The position numbers and the translations under genes were made by a program. From Paenibacillus sp. HWE-109 (lineage in GTDB: Bacteria > Bacillota > Bacilli > Paenibacillales > NBRC-103111): a stretch of DNA of 64,000 nucleotides. This document shows, piece by piece, positions 25,745 through 34,954 of the stretch. How positions within the stretch are numbered: position 1 is the first letter of the stretch; every line of letters starts with the position of its first letter. The notes beneath the pieces were generated by a model. It saw only the letters and a program-made list of their open reading frames with translations, was not told the DNA's origin and ran no database searches. The stretch is taken from positions 7,800,501 through 7,864,500 of the forward strand of contig NZ_CP091881.1 in NCBI RefSeq assembly GCF_022163125.1, written 5' to 3'.

Positions 25745-25945
25745 GCTAGTTTTAGGTGCATGGTGCCGCAGAGTGAGTAGTTGCGGGGTGCATGGTGTGG
25801 TGCACGAAATTAGGAGCTTGGGAAGCAGTCAAGCGAAATGCCGCATTGTCGGCATAGTGAGTAGTGCCGCAGGCGAGAACAGTAACTTGGGATGCAGTCA
25901 CGTGGAATCGCGCGTTGTCAGATAGGTGGACACTCTCGGACATCA
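25745..25945. repeat. Short imperfect tandem repeat (~69 bp unit)
   Basis: A CTTGGGANGCAGTCA motif recurs 69 bp apart (near 25816 and 25885), together with related GTGCCGCAG/GTGAGTAGT blocks. Read on the minus strand (25752-25943), it would encode a 63-residue peptide with an internal repeat (DNARFHVTASQ and DNAAFRLTASQ). No ribosome site or family supports a gene, so it is listed as a repeat. Confidence 0.45.
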
Positions 25946-25975
25946 GTGTACAGAGGCTCCCATGTTGGTCAGCAC

Positions 25976-26015
25976 AAAAAAATCCAGTACCACAGGCTGC
26001 GGTACTGGATTTTTT
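25976..26015. terminator. Bidirectional terminator
   Basis: The perfect stem AAATCCAGTACC ... GGTACTGGATTT is flanked by A and T runs. It ends the NlpC/P60 gene on the minus strand. Confidence 0.9.
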
Positions 26016-26039
26016 ATATGCGTTGGGGGCTCTTAGTGT

Positions 26040-26546
26040 TTATAACACGCGGCGTGCCGTCATGTAACGGGAAGACCAAGTTCCACTGTTGATATTAGTG
26101 ATGCGCACACCACCTGCGCCATACGTGTGCAGCAAGTTGCCGCCGCCCATGTAGATGGCGACATGGTTAATGACGCCAGGTTTGCCTGGAATGGAGAAGA
26201 ACACGAGATCGCCAGTGCGCAGGTTGCTTCTGGACACATAGCTGCCTACATGGGACTGCTGCTTGGAAGTCCTAGGCAAGTTCACGCCAATCCGATTAAA
26301 TACATATTGCGTAAAGGATGAGCAGTCAAATGTTCGGGTTTGACCTGCTTTGGCTCCGAACTGATAAGGTCGTCCTAGGTAGTTTTTACCGATGGAAATG
26401 ACCTGACTTGCACGAGAAGCTGCCGTAATTGAAGCGGTTGCTGCATCAGCTTGATGAGGAGCACCTGCAATTCCTGCCGAGAGTCCTATAGAAACGGTCA
26501 AAGCCGTTATGACTAATTTCTTGTACCATGTTGGTTGATTTTTCAT
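26040..26546 (-). CDS. Secreted NlpC/P60 (C40) peptidase
   Basis: A 168-residue exported cell-wall hydrolase. It consists of a signal peptide (about residues 1-36, ending A-D-A-A) and a single NlpC/P60 domain. The catalytic Cys75 is in F-D-C-S-S-F-T-Q, His128 in I-N-H-V-A-I-Y-M-G, and the third polar residue is His140 (L-L-H-T-Y-G). Such enzymes cut the gamma-D-Glu to diamino-acid bond in peptidoglycan stem peptides. There is no separate wall-binding domain. AAGGAGGCAAC precedes the start. Confidence 0.93.
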   Translation of the reverse strand: MKNQPTWYKKLVITALTVSIGLSAGIAGAPHQADAATASITAASRASQVISIGKNYLGRPYQFGAKAGQTRTFDCSSFTQYVFNRIGVNLPRTSKQQSHVGSYVSRSNLRTGDLVFFSIPGKPGVINHVAIYMGGGNLLHTYGAGGVRITNINSGTWSSRYMTARRVL

Positions 26547-26700
26547 CTGAGTTGCCTCCTTGGGATGTCTTGTTGTTCTATGAGCCCAAGTATAGCAGAT
26601 GAAAAACCGCCTATTATTTACCTTGCAACCTTCGCTTCCTTGCTGTCACAGGTATTGGCAGGGATTCTGAGAAAATGATGATAATCCCATTATAATCTTT

Positions 26701-28068
26701 CTATTGACAAGTCTTTGGAAGCTGAATAATGGCTGTAGTCCCTTCGCCCAAGCGGCTTTGAAGCTCAATATGACCGCCATGCTTCTGGACAATGTGCTGG
26801 GCAATGGCAAGTCCGAGCCCAACACCGCCTTGTTTGCGATTTCTTGCCTTATCGGTTCGATAAAAGCGATCAAACAGGTGAGGCAACTCGTTTTCTGCGA
26901 TGCCAATGCCATGATCGATCACCTTGATTTCGACCCATTGGTTCTCCAGCAAGCGGATAGTCAGTTCAACCTGCTCCTGACTGTATTTAAGGGCGTTGTC
27001 GATGAAAATGACGAGCAATTGTTTGATTTTATACGGATCTCCCGTCATGGCAAGCTCATTCAGATCCGCAGGGCATGCCACATGAATCTCACGACCAGAA
27101 GTCACTTGCAGTGCTGCCGCGGTGTTTCTGGCGATCGGCAGGAGATCGAAGGAGAGGCCTTGTTCACAGTTTTCCCGTTCGGTATCTGTCAGAGAGAGCA
27201 GGTTCTGTGTGAGCTGTTTCAGCTGTGCCGACTCAGAGATAATGGCTTCCAGCGCTTCCTCCCGCAGCTTATCATCTTGCAGCGCCCATCTGCGCAGCAG
27301 GCTGGCATAGCTTTCGATAATGGTTAATGGTGTGCGCAGTTCGTGAGAAGCGTCAGCAAGGAATTGCTCCTGCTTCTGAAACATATCTTTCAAGCGGTCA
27401 ATCATCCTGTTGAACGTAGCGCCAAGCATTGTCAATTCGTCATTGGGCCTCTTGGCTGGCAAATCGATATGCCGGAAGGAGCCGCTTTTCTCGATGTTCT
27501 GCATCGTGCTGACGAGCTGCTGAAGCGGGCGAAAGAGCACATTCGTATAGAAATAGCCGCCAACAAGAGCTAGAATCAATGCCCCTGTGGACGTTAAAAG
27601 TAGAATAGAGATGAGCATATTCGAGTATTCGCCCAGCCTTCGCAAGCTTCTTCCAATTTCTAAAGTGGCGACCTGATGCCCTTCTTTGTAAACCGGCATC
27701 CTAATGAAGATGAAAATCCCATCGGTATCTGTCTTAAGGGTGACCGTTTCTTTATTGACATAACCTCCTGCATAGCGCAACAGCTTCGTATCCGAATAAA
27801 TTTCATGAATGACTTTAGAGTCTGGAGCAATGTATCTCAGCACTTCTTGGGGAATCAGCAGCTCATCCATTTGGGAATTGTCTTGCCAGTACTCCGGGTG
27901 GTTGGGCAAATCTTTGAGCAGCAGCGTTTGCGCTTTTTCTTTTAACAAATCAAGCTCGCCCTTGGTGGTAACCCGGATGAACATGTAGTAAACGAATGTA
28001 AAGCTGAAGAAGAGGATCAGCATAAGCCCCGCGCTAACCCACAATGTGATTTTCAATTTCAGGCTCAT
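26701..28068 (-). CDS. Sensor histidine kinase
   Basis: A 455-residue membrane kinase: TM1 (about 8-31), an extracellular sensor of ~120 residues, TM2 (about 152-174), HAMP (about 176-230), HisKA with phospho-accepting His242 (D-A-S-H-E-L-R-T-P-L), and an ATPase domain with F-I-D-N-A-L-K-Y-S, D-H-G-I-G-I and G-L-G-L-A-I-A motifs. It overlaps the upstream response-regulator gene by 4 bp and is certainly its partner. The domain layout is that of the CssS/ArlS-like group. The signal is unknown. Confidence 0.95.
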   Translation of the reverse strand: MSLKLKITLWVSAGLMLILFFSFTFVYYMFIRVTTKGELDLLKEKAQTLLLKDLPNHPEYWQDNSQMDELLIPQEVLRYIAPDSKVIHEIYSDTKLLRYAGGYVNKETVTLKTDTDGIFIFIRMPVYKEGHQVATLEIGRSLRRLGEYSNMLISILLLTSTGALILALVGGYFYTNVLFRPLQQLVSTMQNIEKSGSFRHIDLPAKRPNDELTMLGATFNRMIDRLKDMFQKQEQFLADASHELRTPLTIIESYASLLRRWALQDDKLREEALEAIISESAQLKQLTQNLLSLTDTERENCEQGLSFDLLPIARNTAAALQVTSGREIHVACPADLNELAMTGDPYKIKQLLVIFIDNALKYSQEQVELTIRLLENQWVEIKVIDHGIGIAENELPHLFDRFYRTDKARNRKQGGVGLGLAIAQHIVQKHGGHIELQSRLGEGTTAIIQLPKTCQ

Positions 28069-28829
28069 GAGGGTTTGGGCTCGTCTTTGGGGAGAGAGGC
28101 ACCGGTGTTGTCATCGGCTTCTTTGTCTGTGGCAGAAGGCTCGTATCGCAGCAAATACCCAACACCTCGTATCGTCTGAATCAGCTTAGAGGAGAAGGAC
28201 TTGTCCACCTTCTGCCGCAGATAACGGATATAGACATCCACGACATTCGTATCCCCTACGAAATCATAGCCCCATACCTCCGAAATGATCTGCTCGCGCG
28301 TCATCACTTCATCTTGATGTTGAATCAAGAAGCGCAGAAGATCAAACTCTGTTGGCGTCAGCTCAATCGGCACACCCTCACGGGCGACAGCCCGACTTTT
28401 CAAATCCATGGTCAGGTCATCTACTTTCAGCAAATGGGGCTGTTCCGGCGGTTGATCCTGCAGGCTTCGCTGTCTAAGCAAGCTGCGGATGCGCGCCAGC
28501 AGCTCAATGGTGGCGAAAGGCTTCGTCACATAGTCATTCGCTCCTTGATCCAGACCGCTTACGCGATCAGGCACGGCGTCGCGCGCCGTCAATAGAATGA
28601 TCGGCAGCGTTGGATTCACTTGCCGGATGCGGCGGAGAACTTCCAAGCCGCTGAGCTCTGGCAGCATGACGTCGAGCAGGATAAGTTCCCAATCGGATTC
28701 AGTCAATGCCGCATTCAGGCCGGAACGTCCATCCGATCTTGTGTGGACTTCATATCCTTCATGCTCCAGTTCCAGTTGGAGGACACGGGCGATGCGTTCT
28801 TCATCTTCAATCAGCAATATGCGGCTCAT
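28065..28829 (-). CDS. OmpR-family response regulator
   Basis: A 254-residue regulator. The receiver has acidic Glu8-Asp9, phospho-acceptor Asp53 (L-L-D-V-M-L-P-E), Thr in L-L-T-A-R and Lys in V-T-K-P-F. A winged-helix output domain ends R-G-V-G-Y-L-L. An extra acidic, Ala/Asp-rich tail of about 20 residues follows the DNA-binding domain. It is cotranscribed with the kinase gene. Confidence 0.95.
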   Translation of the reverse strand: MSRILLIEDEERIARVLQLELEHEGYEVHTRSDGRSGLNAALTESDWELILLDVMLPELSGLEVLRRIRQVNPTLPIILLTARDAVPDRVSGLDQGANDYVTKPFATIELLARIRSLLRQRSLQDQPPEQPHLLKVDDLTMDLKSRAVAREGVPIELTPTEFDLLRFLIQHQDEVMTREQIISEVWGYDFVGDTNVVDVYIRYLRQKVDKSFSSKLIQTIRGVGYLLRYEPSATDKEADDNTGASLPKDEPKPS

Positions 28830-29021
28830 AGTGGGTAGATGTCACTCCTGGCGTGCTGTTTTACCATACTATTTTCAGAACGGAGCAGAAATATCCTTCC
28901 TTGCCTGAGATCACCTATGTATTTTTCTCCTAAATCACATGTAGCGTTCATATGCCTAGTCCGCGTTCGTCCTTAGCGACATAAAATAGAATAAAGAAGA
29001 CAAAATGAAGGAGTAGGACAA

Positions 29022-29345
29022 ATGAGTATATCTCCCAAAAAGAAGGTGCGTATTAAAGCGAATCAAAAGGTAGCCATTATCCTCCAAGATCATGATGCTA
29101 CGGGTAAGGTCTATGTAGAAATTCAAGGCAGTCTCAAGTCGCGTGAGGTGATGGTCGAAGCGCTTAAGCGCTTGGAGGATGGATTGATTTATGCCGATGA
29201 AGACTGTACAGAGCTTATTGAAAGTGAATATATCGAGGTGTCGCGCAAAAGAAATTTGTCCCGACGGGACGAGGAGGAGTTCATCTTCCTCATTGATCGG
29301 GCGTATGCCGAGGATTATGTGGTTTCAGCTAAGTTGCTTAAATAA
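29022..29345 (+). CDS. Small hypothetical protein
   Basis: A 107-residue charged, soluble protein that I do not recognise. The start is basic (SPKKKVRIKANQK), a central K-V-Y-V-E-I-Q-G beta segment follows, and the end is mixed alpha. A very good ribosome site (AAGGAG, 9-10 nt before the ATG) and a strong terminator indicate a real monocistronic gene. Confidence 0.65.
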   Translation: MSISPKKKVRIKANQKVAIILQDHDATGKVYVEIQGSLKSREVMVEALKRLEDGLIYADEDCTELIESEYIEVSRKRNLSRRDEEEFIFLIDRAYAEDYVVSAKLLK

Positions 29346-29357
29346 ACGAAAACTAAT

Positions 29358-29402
29358 AAAACCCCTTGCGAATCCACGCCGAGTGGACCGCAAGGGGTTT
29401 TT
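29358..29402. terminator. Bidirectional terminator
   Basis: The inverted repeat AAAACCCCTTGCG ... CGCAAGGGGTTTT lies between two convergent genes. Confidence 0.92.
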
Positions 29403-29423
29403 ATGTGCAAATCAAGGAAAGAA

Positions 29424-30389
29424 TTAGTCTTTGTGAATAGCAGGTGCTGTTTCCACGGAAGTCAAACGATCATAGAAATCTACAAAGTTATTTCTTTCCT
29501 TGGAGTTCAATAACGCCATTGCCGTACGTGGATGCTCATCAAGCGCACCTACGATCATGTATGGAATGAGGTAGCCCCAATCCCATTTTTGACGCATCGT
29601 AATCATATGTTTCTCGATAATTTCAAGAACCGGACGAATGTCGTAACGTGCGCCTTTGAGGTAGCTGAGCAGCAGCTCAGTCGTACAGTTTCCTGCAGCG
29701 CGGCCCATTCCGTATACGGAAGAGTCAAGGAAGGATACGCCTTTGGCAGCGCCGGCAATCGTGTTAGCGAAAGCAAGCTGCATATTGTTGTGCATATGCA
29801 AGCCAAGCTCTTTCTCTGGAAGCAAACGTTGGAACTTCGTAACCAAGTAATCGATATCCTTGTGATCCATGCTGCCGTAAGAATCTACGATGTAGACAAC
29901 GTCAACTGGACTTTTGTTAATTTCTTCGAAAGCTTCAACAAGCTCGTTTTCCATTACATGCGAAAGCGCCATGATGTTCAGGGACGTTTCGTAGCCCATG
30001 TCATTGAATTTTTGGACAAGCTCAAGGCCTTTATCTACATCTTTGATGTAACAAGCAACGCGGATCAGGTCAAGCAAGCTGTCTTCACGAGGCAGAATGT
30101 CCTTCTCATCGACACGGCCGATATCTACGAGAGCAGATAGTTTCGTATCGGTTTTTTTGGTAATGACATCGCGCAAGAAGTCTTCATTCAAGAATCTCCA
30201 TGGACCGGAAGCTCCGCCTTTCAGCAATTTTTCCGAGTTTTTGTAACCAATTTCCATATATTCTACGCCGGCTGCACTTAACCCGCGATACATGTCTTGG
30301 ACAAATTCCACGCTAAAATCCCAATCGTTTACCAAACCGCCGTCCCGAATCGTACAATCCAATATCTTGTGTTGATGTTGCTTACCCAT
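29424..30389 (-). CDS. HMGL-like aldolase-domain protein (DRE-TIM family)
   Basis: A 321-residue TIM-barrel protein. It begins with the metal-binding signature D-C-T-I-R-D-G-G (about 11-18), a form of D-x-T-L-R-D-G. The later L-H-M-H-N-N (about 198-203) supplies metal-ligand histidines, and G-M-G-R-A-A-G-N-C closes the barrel. The family covers 4-hydroxy-2-oxovalerate aldolases, HMG-CoA lyases and alpha-isopropylmalate synthases. This short form lacks the regulatory domain of LeuA, so an aldolase-type reaction is likelier, but the substrate cannot be assigned. It is monocistronic, with AAAGGGG before the ATG. Confidence 0.82.
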   Translation of the reverse strand: MGKQHQHKILDCTIRDGGLVNDWDFSVEFVQDMYRGLSAAGVEYMEIGYKNSEKLLKGGASGPWRFLNEDFLRDVITKKTDTKLSALVDIGRVDEKDILPREDSLLDLIRVACYIKDVDKGLELVQKFNDMGYETSLNIMALSHVMENELVEAFEEINKSPVDVVYIVDSYGSMDHKDIDYLVTKFQRLLPEKELGLHMHNNMQLAFANTIAGAAKGVSFLDSSVYGMGRAAGNCTTELLLSYLKGARYDIRPVLEIIEKHMITMRQKWDWGYLIPYMIVGALDEHPRTAMALLNSKERNNFVDFYDRLTSVETAPAIHKD

Positions 30390-30515
30390 GCTCGTATTGC
30401 CCCTTTCGACAGCTTATGTCGCGTAAGATTTTGCTATATTATCACTTATGAACAGGCAGCTTGTCAATCTAACCGTCCTCTTAACCAACAACTTTCGTAG
30501 GAAACATATGGTAAT

Positions 30516-31415
30516 ATGAGAGAGTGGAGTACTAGATGGCACAAAGGGGCTGAGGAATTGGAACAGAATGAGAAGATTATAGCCAAAGAAGTTGCACGAG
30601 AGGCTGCTCGGAAAGCAGGCGCGCTTGCCAAAGAGCGCTTCGGAAGTACAATGAATGCCTTGCACAAGGACGAGCGGGGTGATTTGGTTACGGAAGTAGA
30701 TATTGAGGCAGATCGTTTAATTGTAGACGAGATACTGGCTGCCTTCCCAAGTCATCGTATTTATAGTGAAGAAGCAGGAGAAGGCGGGGTTGCAAGCGAT
30801 TGGGTATGGCATGTAGACCCGCTGGATGGAACGAATAATTTTGCTCTGGGGATCCCTCTTTATGGTGTTTCTATTTCACTGAGCTACCGAGGACAAATTG
30901 TGCTCGGGGTCATCCATGATTCCGTGATGGGGCTTAGTTACTTAGCCTCCCATAAGGAAGGCGCCTGGCAGGAAGGAATTCGACTTGAAGCGAAGCCGCA
31001 AGGTGTCCTTGCGAAATCGACCATCTCTTGGATTCAGGGTCATGGGGTGGGCAAGAATGACGCTGCAGCGTTAGGGCTGAGACATCATCTGGAACATTCG
31101 CTGAAAAGAGTGCTGCGTATGTGGGCTCCATCATTGACTTGGGCGATGCTGGCGCGCGGAGATTTGCACGGCATTGTGCTGTACAATTCTGAAGGTGAGG
31201 ATCTGTACGCGGGCATGCTGCTGGCGCAAGAGGCCGGCGTAAAAGTGACGGATTTCTCAGGTCATCCAATCTCGCTGCTGGGTGGCGGGGGAAGCGCTCA
31301 TTGCGAACCAGCGGAGGGGATTCACGTTGGAGAAGGCATATATGTAGTGGCTGCTGTAGAGGAGTATCATGAAGAGCTGCTCAAGATTGTGCAGGCAGGA
31401 ATAAGAGGGGCATAG
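30516..31415 (+). CDS. Inositol monophosphatase family protein
   Basis: A Mg2+-dependent phosphatase of up to 299 residues. Visible signatures are G-D-L-V-T-E-V-D (about 57-64), the metal ligand Glu in S-E-E-A-G, the W-H-V-D-P-L-D-G-T-N-N-F motif (about 99-110) and a C-terminal E-D-L-Y-A-G (the W-D-x-A-A-G position, with the Asp kept). Substrates of the family include inositol-1-P, fructose-1,6-bisP and PAP. A TTG at 30558, 9 nt after AAAGGGG, would give a 285-residue protein closer to family length and is a strong alternative start. Confidence 0.9.
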   Translation: MREWSTRWHKGAEELEQNEKIIAKEVAREAARKAGALAKERFGSTMNALHKDERGDLVTEVDIEADRLIVDEILAAFPSHRIYSEEAGEGGVASDWVWHVDPLDGTNNFALGIPLYGVSISLSYRGQIVLGVIHDSVMGLSYLASHKEGAWQEGIRLEAKPQGVLAKSTISWIQGHGVGKNDAAALGLRHHLEHSLKRVLRMWAPSLTWAMLARGDLHGIVLYNSEGEDLYAGMLLAQEAGVKVTDFSGHPISLLGGGGSAHCEPAEGIHVGEGIYVVAAVEEYHEELLKIVQAGIRGA

Positions 31416-31491
31416 ACGACGAATAGGCTAGGAACATTTTGCAAAAGCTAGTGGCAGACTTTCCCTACGGAGGAAGAAAGGATGCTGGGCG

Positions 31492-31908
31492 ATGAATAAC
31501 TTTGTTCCTATTTTTTTTGAATTTGATAAAGAACGTGATGCGCTGCTTGCGCTGGATACACTGGAAGAGCTCGGCTACAAGCCGGAGCTGCTTGATGGAG
31601 AGCGGGCTACCTTGCATATCCATCTGGACGATCAGGAAATCACGTCTGCGCTGGAAATCGCGCAATCGCACGGTGGCCGGCTCGCGGAGCGGCAGCAGGC
31701 GCAGGCAGAGCAGGCGACGTTCGCCATGGCGTATGATCTGGAGGGCTCAATCCGCATCCCGGCTCACACCGTGAATGAGGATTGGCCTGACAGCTACGCA
31801 CAGGCGCAGGCACCGTTGGATAGCGACGCGGTGCCCAGTGAGGAAGAGGCGGCGTTCGACCCGTCGTCGGACGACTACAACCATTTCAGCCCGGGCATCC
31901 GGATATGA
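31492..31908 (+). CDS. Hypothetical protein with an acidic tail
   Basis: A 138-residue protein of unknown function. Residues 1-65 look like a small alpha/beta domain (V-P-I-F-F-E-F-D, then A-L-L-A-L-D-T-L-E-E-L-G-Y), possibly of ferredoxin-like type. The rest is Ala/Gln-rich and then acidic, and is encoded by markedly GC-rich DNA. It follows the phosphatase gene by 76 bp on the same strand and may be cotranscribed. Confidence 0.55.
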   Translation: MNNFVPIFFEFDKERDALLALDTLEELGYKPELLDGERATLHIHLDDQEITSALEIAQSHGGRLAERQQAQAEQATFAMAYDLEGSIRIPAHTVNEDWPDSYAQAQAPLDSDAVPSEEEAAFDPSSDDYNHFSPGIRI

Positions 31909-32270
31909 AATGGGGCTGGCGCAGCCCGCTGGCAGCCTCGGCTGCGAGGCGGCGGCGGAAATTGAAGGTTGGCGCGGCTCGGCAGCGCTAACGTAGTGCA
32001 GTGGCCTCCCTGCGTGCAGCAGGAGGCTTTTGGAGGCCGCTGACTCAAAAGGTTAGATTTGGAGTGAAATCTAACAGGAATTTCTCCTGCTATTTTGGCT
32101 TTACTAATTCTACACGGTCATCTAACTGGAAAATCTACCGCTAATTTAGCGGGAAATCGCTATTCGGTGAGAAATTATCAGAAATAACGGGAGATTTTCC
32201 ATATAAACCGGGTTTTCATGCAAAAATACCTAAATTAACGGTAGCTTTTCCATGTAGTGCAATATCATTG
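31909..32270. repeat. Intergenic region with family-2 repeats
   Basis: No gene is seen. Near 32005-32035 is a hairpin (GCCTCC ... GGAGGC, then TTTT), a possible terminator. From 32050 to 32265 there are several short palindromic blocks: CGGGAGATTTTCC, ACGGTAGCTTTTCC and the inverse GGAAAATCTACCGCTAATTT. The same core recurs at 34955-35059 and 52975-53150. Confidence 0.65.
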
Positions 32271-32277
32271 AAAGAAA

Positions 32278-32320
32278 GAGGCTGCCCATAAGTCATTAAA
32301 TTGACTTAGGGGACAGCCTC
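32278..32320. repeat. GGCTGCCC-class long hairpin
   Basis: The inverted repeat GAGGCTGCCC ... GGACAGCCTC has an internal AAGTCA/TGACTT stem and no T tract. It closely resembles the hairpin at 52589-52630, and no gene ends here. Confidence 0.65.
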
Positions 32321-32538
32321 CTGTTATGGTTTGGTGCCGCCTGGCGGAGCCGCGAGATCAGGGATGCGGGAGCCGCGAAGAGCCGCAGCAAAGGAAAGTA
32401 GCTGTTTGCTTAGAGGATGACGTTGTTGCACGCAGATCAACTAATATTCGTGTCTAATCGTCTATTGGGTATTGCCATTCAAAGGAGAAATAACGAATGG
32501 AAACAGTAAATCCCCATGGATTGGAGTGAGATTAGCTT

Positions 32539-33258
32539 ATGGCAAGGTGGCTTCGCATGCTCATCCTGGCAAGTGTTGTAACACTAAGCGCTTGTGCTTC
32601 TTCAATATCTAACACGAATTCAGCATCACCCCAAGCAACCTTTTCACCTGCAACTGCAACTGCAACTGTAACTCCATCCTCTGCAACAACTCCCTCACCT
32701 GCACCTGCAATTCTGTCCTCTGCTCCCTCTCAACTGGAGGCAAGAGCAATCGGAACGTTAACTAATGGAGAGATTCTAATTGCTCCCAAAACAATGGAAA
32801 TAGTAGAACAGCTTGGAGCTCCTAGTTGTTTGGGGAAGTCGGAGGATTACTCCATAAAGTCCGATTATGAGGCAATATTTAAAGATAGTACGGGGAAAAA
32901 AACGACCATTGTGCTTCCTGAAATCGATACCTTCATTACATCTGAGAATAAGCAGCTTACCTTACCCACACTTCATTTCAAAGATTTTCAAGCTGTTGTC
33001 CTGGCTCCTCGTTACACAGACTGTCATGGTATTGAATTTTATTTAATAGGAACAAAAGGCAGCGCTGCTTTCTCTTTTAAATTTAAAACAGATGAGGGGA
33101 CGTTTGATTCTTTCAACTATGCTCCAAATACACAATTACAAGTTATGGACGATCAATTAGTGATCGAGCCGGGTCAATCCGCTGGAAGTGAAGCAAAGAA
33201 ACAACGAATATTCAAACCCGATTGGCAAAATCAAACCATGCAATTGGTCAAATCATAA
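32539..33258 (+). CDS. Putative lipoprotein of unknown function
   Basis: A 239-residue exported protein. The signal peptide ends in the lipobox L-S-A-C at residues 16-19, followed by a Ser/Thr/Pro/Ala linker (about 20-65) that would span the wall. The C-terminal domain (about 70-239) is beta-rich and unrecognised; it contains a conserved-looking pair of cysteines (C97 and about C160). The ribosome site is weak (TGGAGTGAG), but the signal peptide supports the start. Confidence 0.7.
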   Translation: MARWLRMLILASVVTLSACASSISNTNSASPQATFSPATATATVTPSSATTPSPAPAILSSAPSQLEARAIGTLTNGEILIAPKTMEIVEQLGAPSCLGKSEDYSIKSDYEAIFKDSTGKKTTIVLPEIDTFITSENKQLTLPTLHFKDFQAVVLAPRYTDCHGIEFYLIGTKGSAAFSFKFKTDEGTFDSFNYAPNTQLQVMDDQLVIEPGQSAGSEAKKQRIFKPDWQNQTMQLVKS

Positions 33259-33383
33259 TCTGTGGCTTCCGTAACCTGTATCAGCGCCGACTCCTCAAGT
33301 GCCATGCCACATTTTCCGGCATTGGCCTGCAATTCTAAGGGATGGATTGGACCAGCATATGATGTGATTATTGTCTAGAACAT

Positions 33384-33430
33384 GAAAGCCGTGCCAGATC
33401 TCAGCTTGTCGAGAGAAGGGACGGCTTTTC
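33384..33430 (+). terminator. Probable terminator
   Basis: The stem GAAAGCCGT ... ACGGCTTTTC is flanked by a short T run about 125 bp after the lipoprotein gene. Confidence 0.6.
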
Positions 33431-33454
33431 GCATGCATAGAAAAAAATTAACCA

Positions 33455-33483
33455 TTGACAGGTAATGCCTTATGTCATATTCT
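33455..33483 (+). promoter_or_regulatory. SigmaA promoter of tcyP
   Basis: TTGACA (33455-33460), a 17-bp spacer and TATTCT (33478-33483). Confidence 0.8.
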
Positions 33484-33531
33484 TAACCCATAAAACCAAG
33501 TGACATTATAGGGATTAAGGGGATGATTCTA

Positions 33532-34887
33532 GTGAAAAACAACCTAGTGACAGCATTTCAATCTAACTGGGTCAGCTTAGTTGTATCATTGATTATTATT
33601 GGGGGTCTCGTCTTTCTGGCGAGAAAAAGAGTTAGCTTCGGCAACCGCGTATTCATCGCGTTAGGTCTTGGCTTAGTGGCCGGTATTGTGTTCAACCAAA
33701 CACATTTGGAGTTCAAAAGTGTAAGCACGATCGGAACGATTTATGTCAATTTGATCAAAATGCTGGTTATGCCTCTAGTCCTCATTCTTGTTATTAATAG
33801 TATTTCATCGCTCTCAAGTCTGGGTCAGCTTCGCAAGTTGGGACTCAAAACGATTGGTTGGTTCTTGCTCACAACAGGGATTGCTGCATTAATCGGGCTG
33901 TTGGTTGCTCTGGCATTTGACCCGGGTAACGGCATTGCCCAAGCTGTACCGAAAGATTTCAAAGCAAGAGAAATTCCTACGTTCTCACAGGTTATTCTCG
34001 ATCTGGTACCATCCAATCCGATTAACGATATGGCAACGGGGAAAGTTGTTCCAGTTCTGATTTTCGCGATTTTCGTGGCAGTGGCTATCGTGCACGTAGG
34101 GTCCAAAAAGCCAGAAACGGTAGCGCCTATCAAAGCGTTTATCACATCAGCTACGGCTGTTATTCACCAAGTAGTTAAGTATGTAATCCGTCTAACGCCT
34201 TATGGTGTTTATGCTTTAATCGCGGCTATGGCGGCTAAATATGGTTTGGATACACTTGCTCCTCTGGCTAAAATCATTCTTACGTCGTACGTAGCCTTGA
34301 TCATTCACTTCGTGTTGATCTTCGGCGGGTTGGTTCTTCTCGTGGCCAAAGTTAATCCAATCAAGTTCTTCAGAAAGGCATATCCGACAATCGCAGTTGC
34401 CTTTACAACGCGCAGCAGTTATGCAACATTGCCTGTGAACTTGGAAGTCATCACGAAGCGTCTGCGCGTATCACCGCGTATTGCAAGCTTCGTTGCCCCG
34501 CTTGGCGCAACGATGAACTTCAATGGCTGTGGCGGTGTGTGGCCGGCAGTTGTAGCGATATTCGTCGCGAAGGTTTACAATTTGCCGCTTAGCGTGTCTG
34601 AATATGCTTTGCTTATTCTAGTAAGCGTGATTTCTTCCATCGGTGTGGCCGGTGTACCAGGTCCTGCTGCAATCTCGACGACTGTCGTGCTTACAGCATT
34701 AGGCTTGCCGCTGGAAGGTATGGGTCTTGTGCTTGGCGTTGAGGCGCTGATCGACATGGGGCGTACAGCTGTTAACGCAACAGGAACAACCGTAACGGCT
34801 CTGCTTGTGGCAGAATCCGAAGGTGAATTTGATCGCGCCGCTTTTGACCGCGACGAGGAAGATGATCTTGAGCTGGCTACAGCTTAA
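33532..34887 (+). CDS. tcyP: L-cystine:cation symporter TcyP
   Basis: A membrane transporter of ~451 residues from the dicarboxylate/amino acid:cation symporter family. Features shared with B. subtilis TcyP are V-S-F-G-N-R-V-F near residue 35, F-T-T-R-S-S in the HP1-like loop, N-F-N-G-C-G-G-V-W-P-A in the TM7 region, and the C-terminal L-I-D-M-G-R-T-A-V-N followed by E-x-E-F-D. Multiple hydrophobic helices span the chain. It imports cystine, which fits the sulfur-salvage operon at 44-52 kb. The GTG at 33532 is 9 nt after AAGGGG; an ATG at 33523 touches that site and is less likely. Confidence 0.88.
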   Translation: MKNNLVTAFQSNWVSLVVSLIIIGGLVFLARKRVSFGNRVFIALGLGLVAGIVFNQTHLEFKSVSTIGTIYVNLIKMLVMPLVLILVINSISSLSSLGQLRKLGLKTIGWFLLTTGIAALIGLLVALAFDPGNGIAQAVPKDFKAREIPTFSQVILDLVPSNPINDMATGKVVPVLIFAIFVAVAIVHVGSKKPETVAPIKAFITSATAVIHQVVKYVIRLTPYGVYALIAAMAAKYGLDTLAPLAKIILTSYVALIIHFVLIFGGLVLLVAKVNPIKFFRKAYPTIAVAFTTRSSYATLPVNLEVITKRLRVSPRIASFVAPLGATMNFNGCGGVWPAVVAIFVAKVYNLPLSVSEYALLILVSVISSIGVAGVPGPAAISTTVVLTALGLPLEGMGLVLGVEALIDMGRTAVNATGTTVTALLVAESEGEFDRAAFDRDEEDDLELATA

Positions 34888-34906
34888 GTGGTAATAAAGA
34901 GATAAC

Positions 34907-34954
34907 AAGAGGGTGCTCTCTCGGTTGAAGAACCGAAAGAGCACCCTCTTTTTG
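34907..34954 (+). terminator. Terminator after tcyP
   Basis: The long near-perfect inverted repeat AAGAGGGTGCTCT ... AGAGCACCCTCTT with an inner TCGGTT/AACCGA stem and five Ts. Confidence 0.93.
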
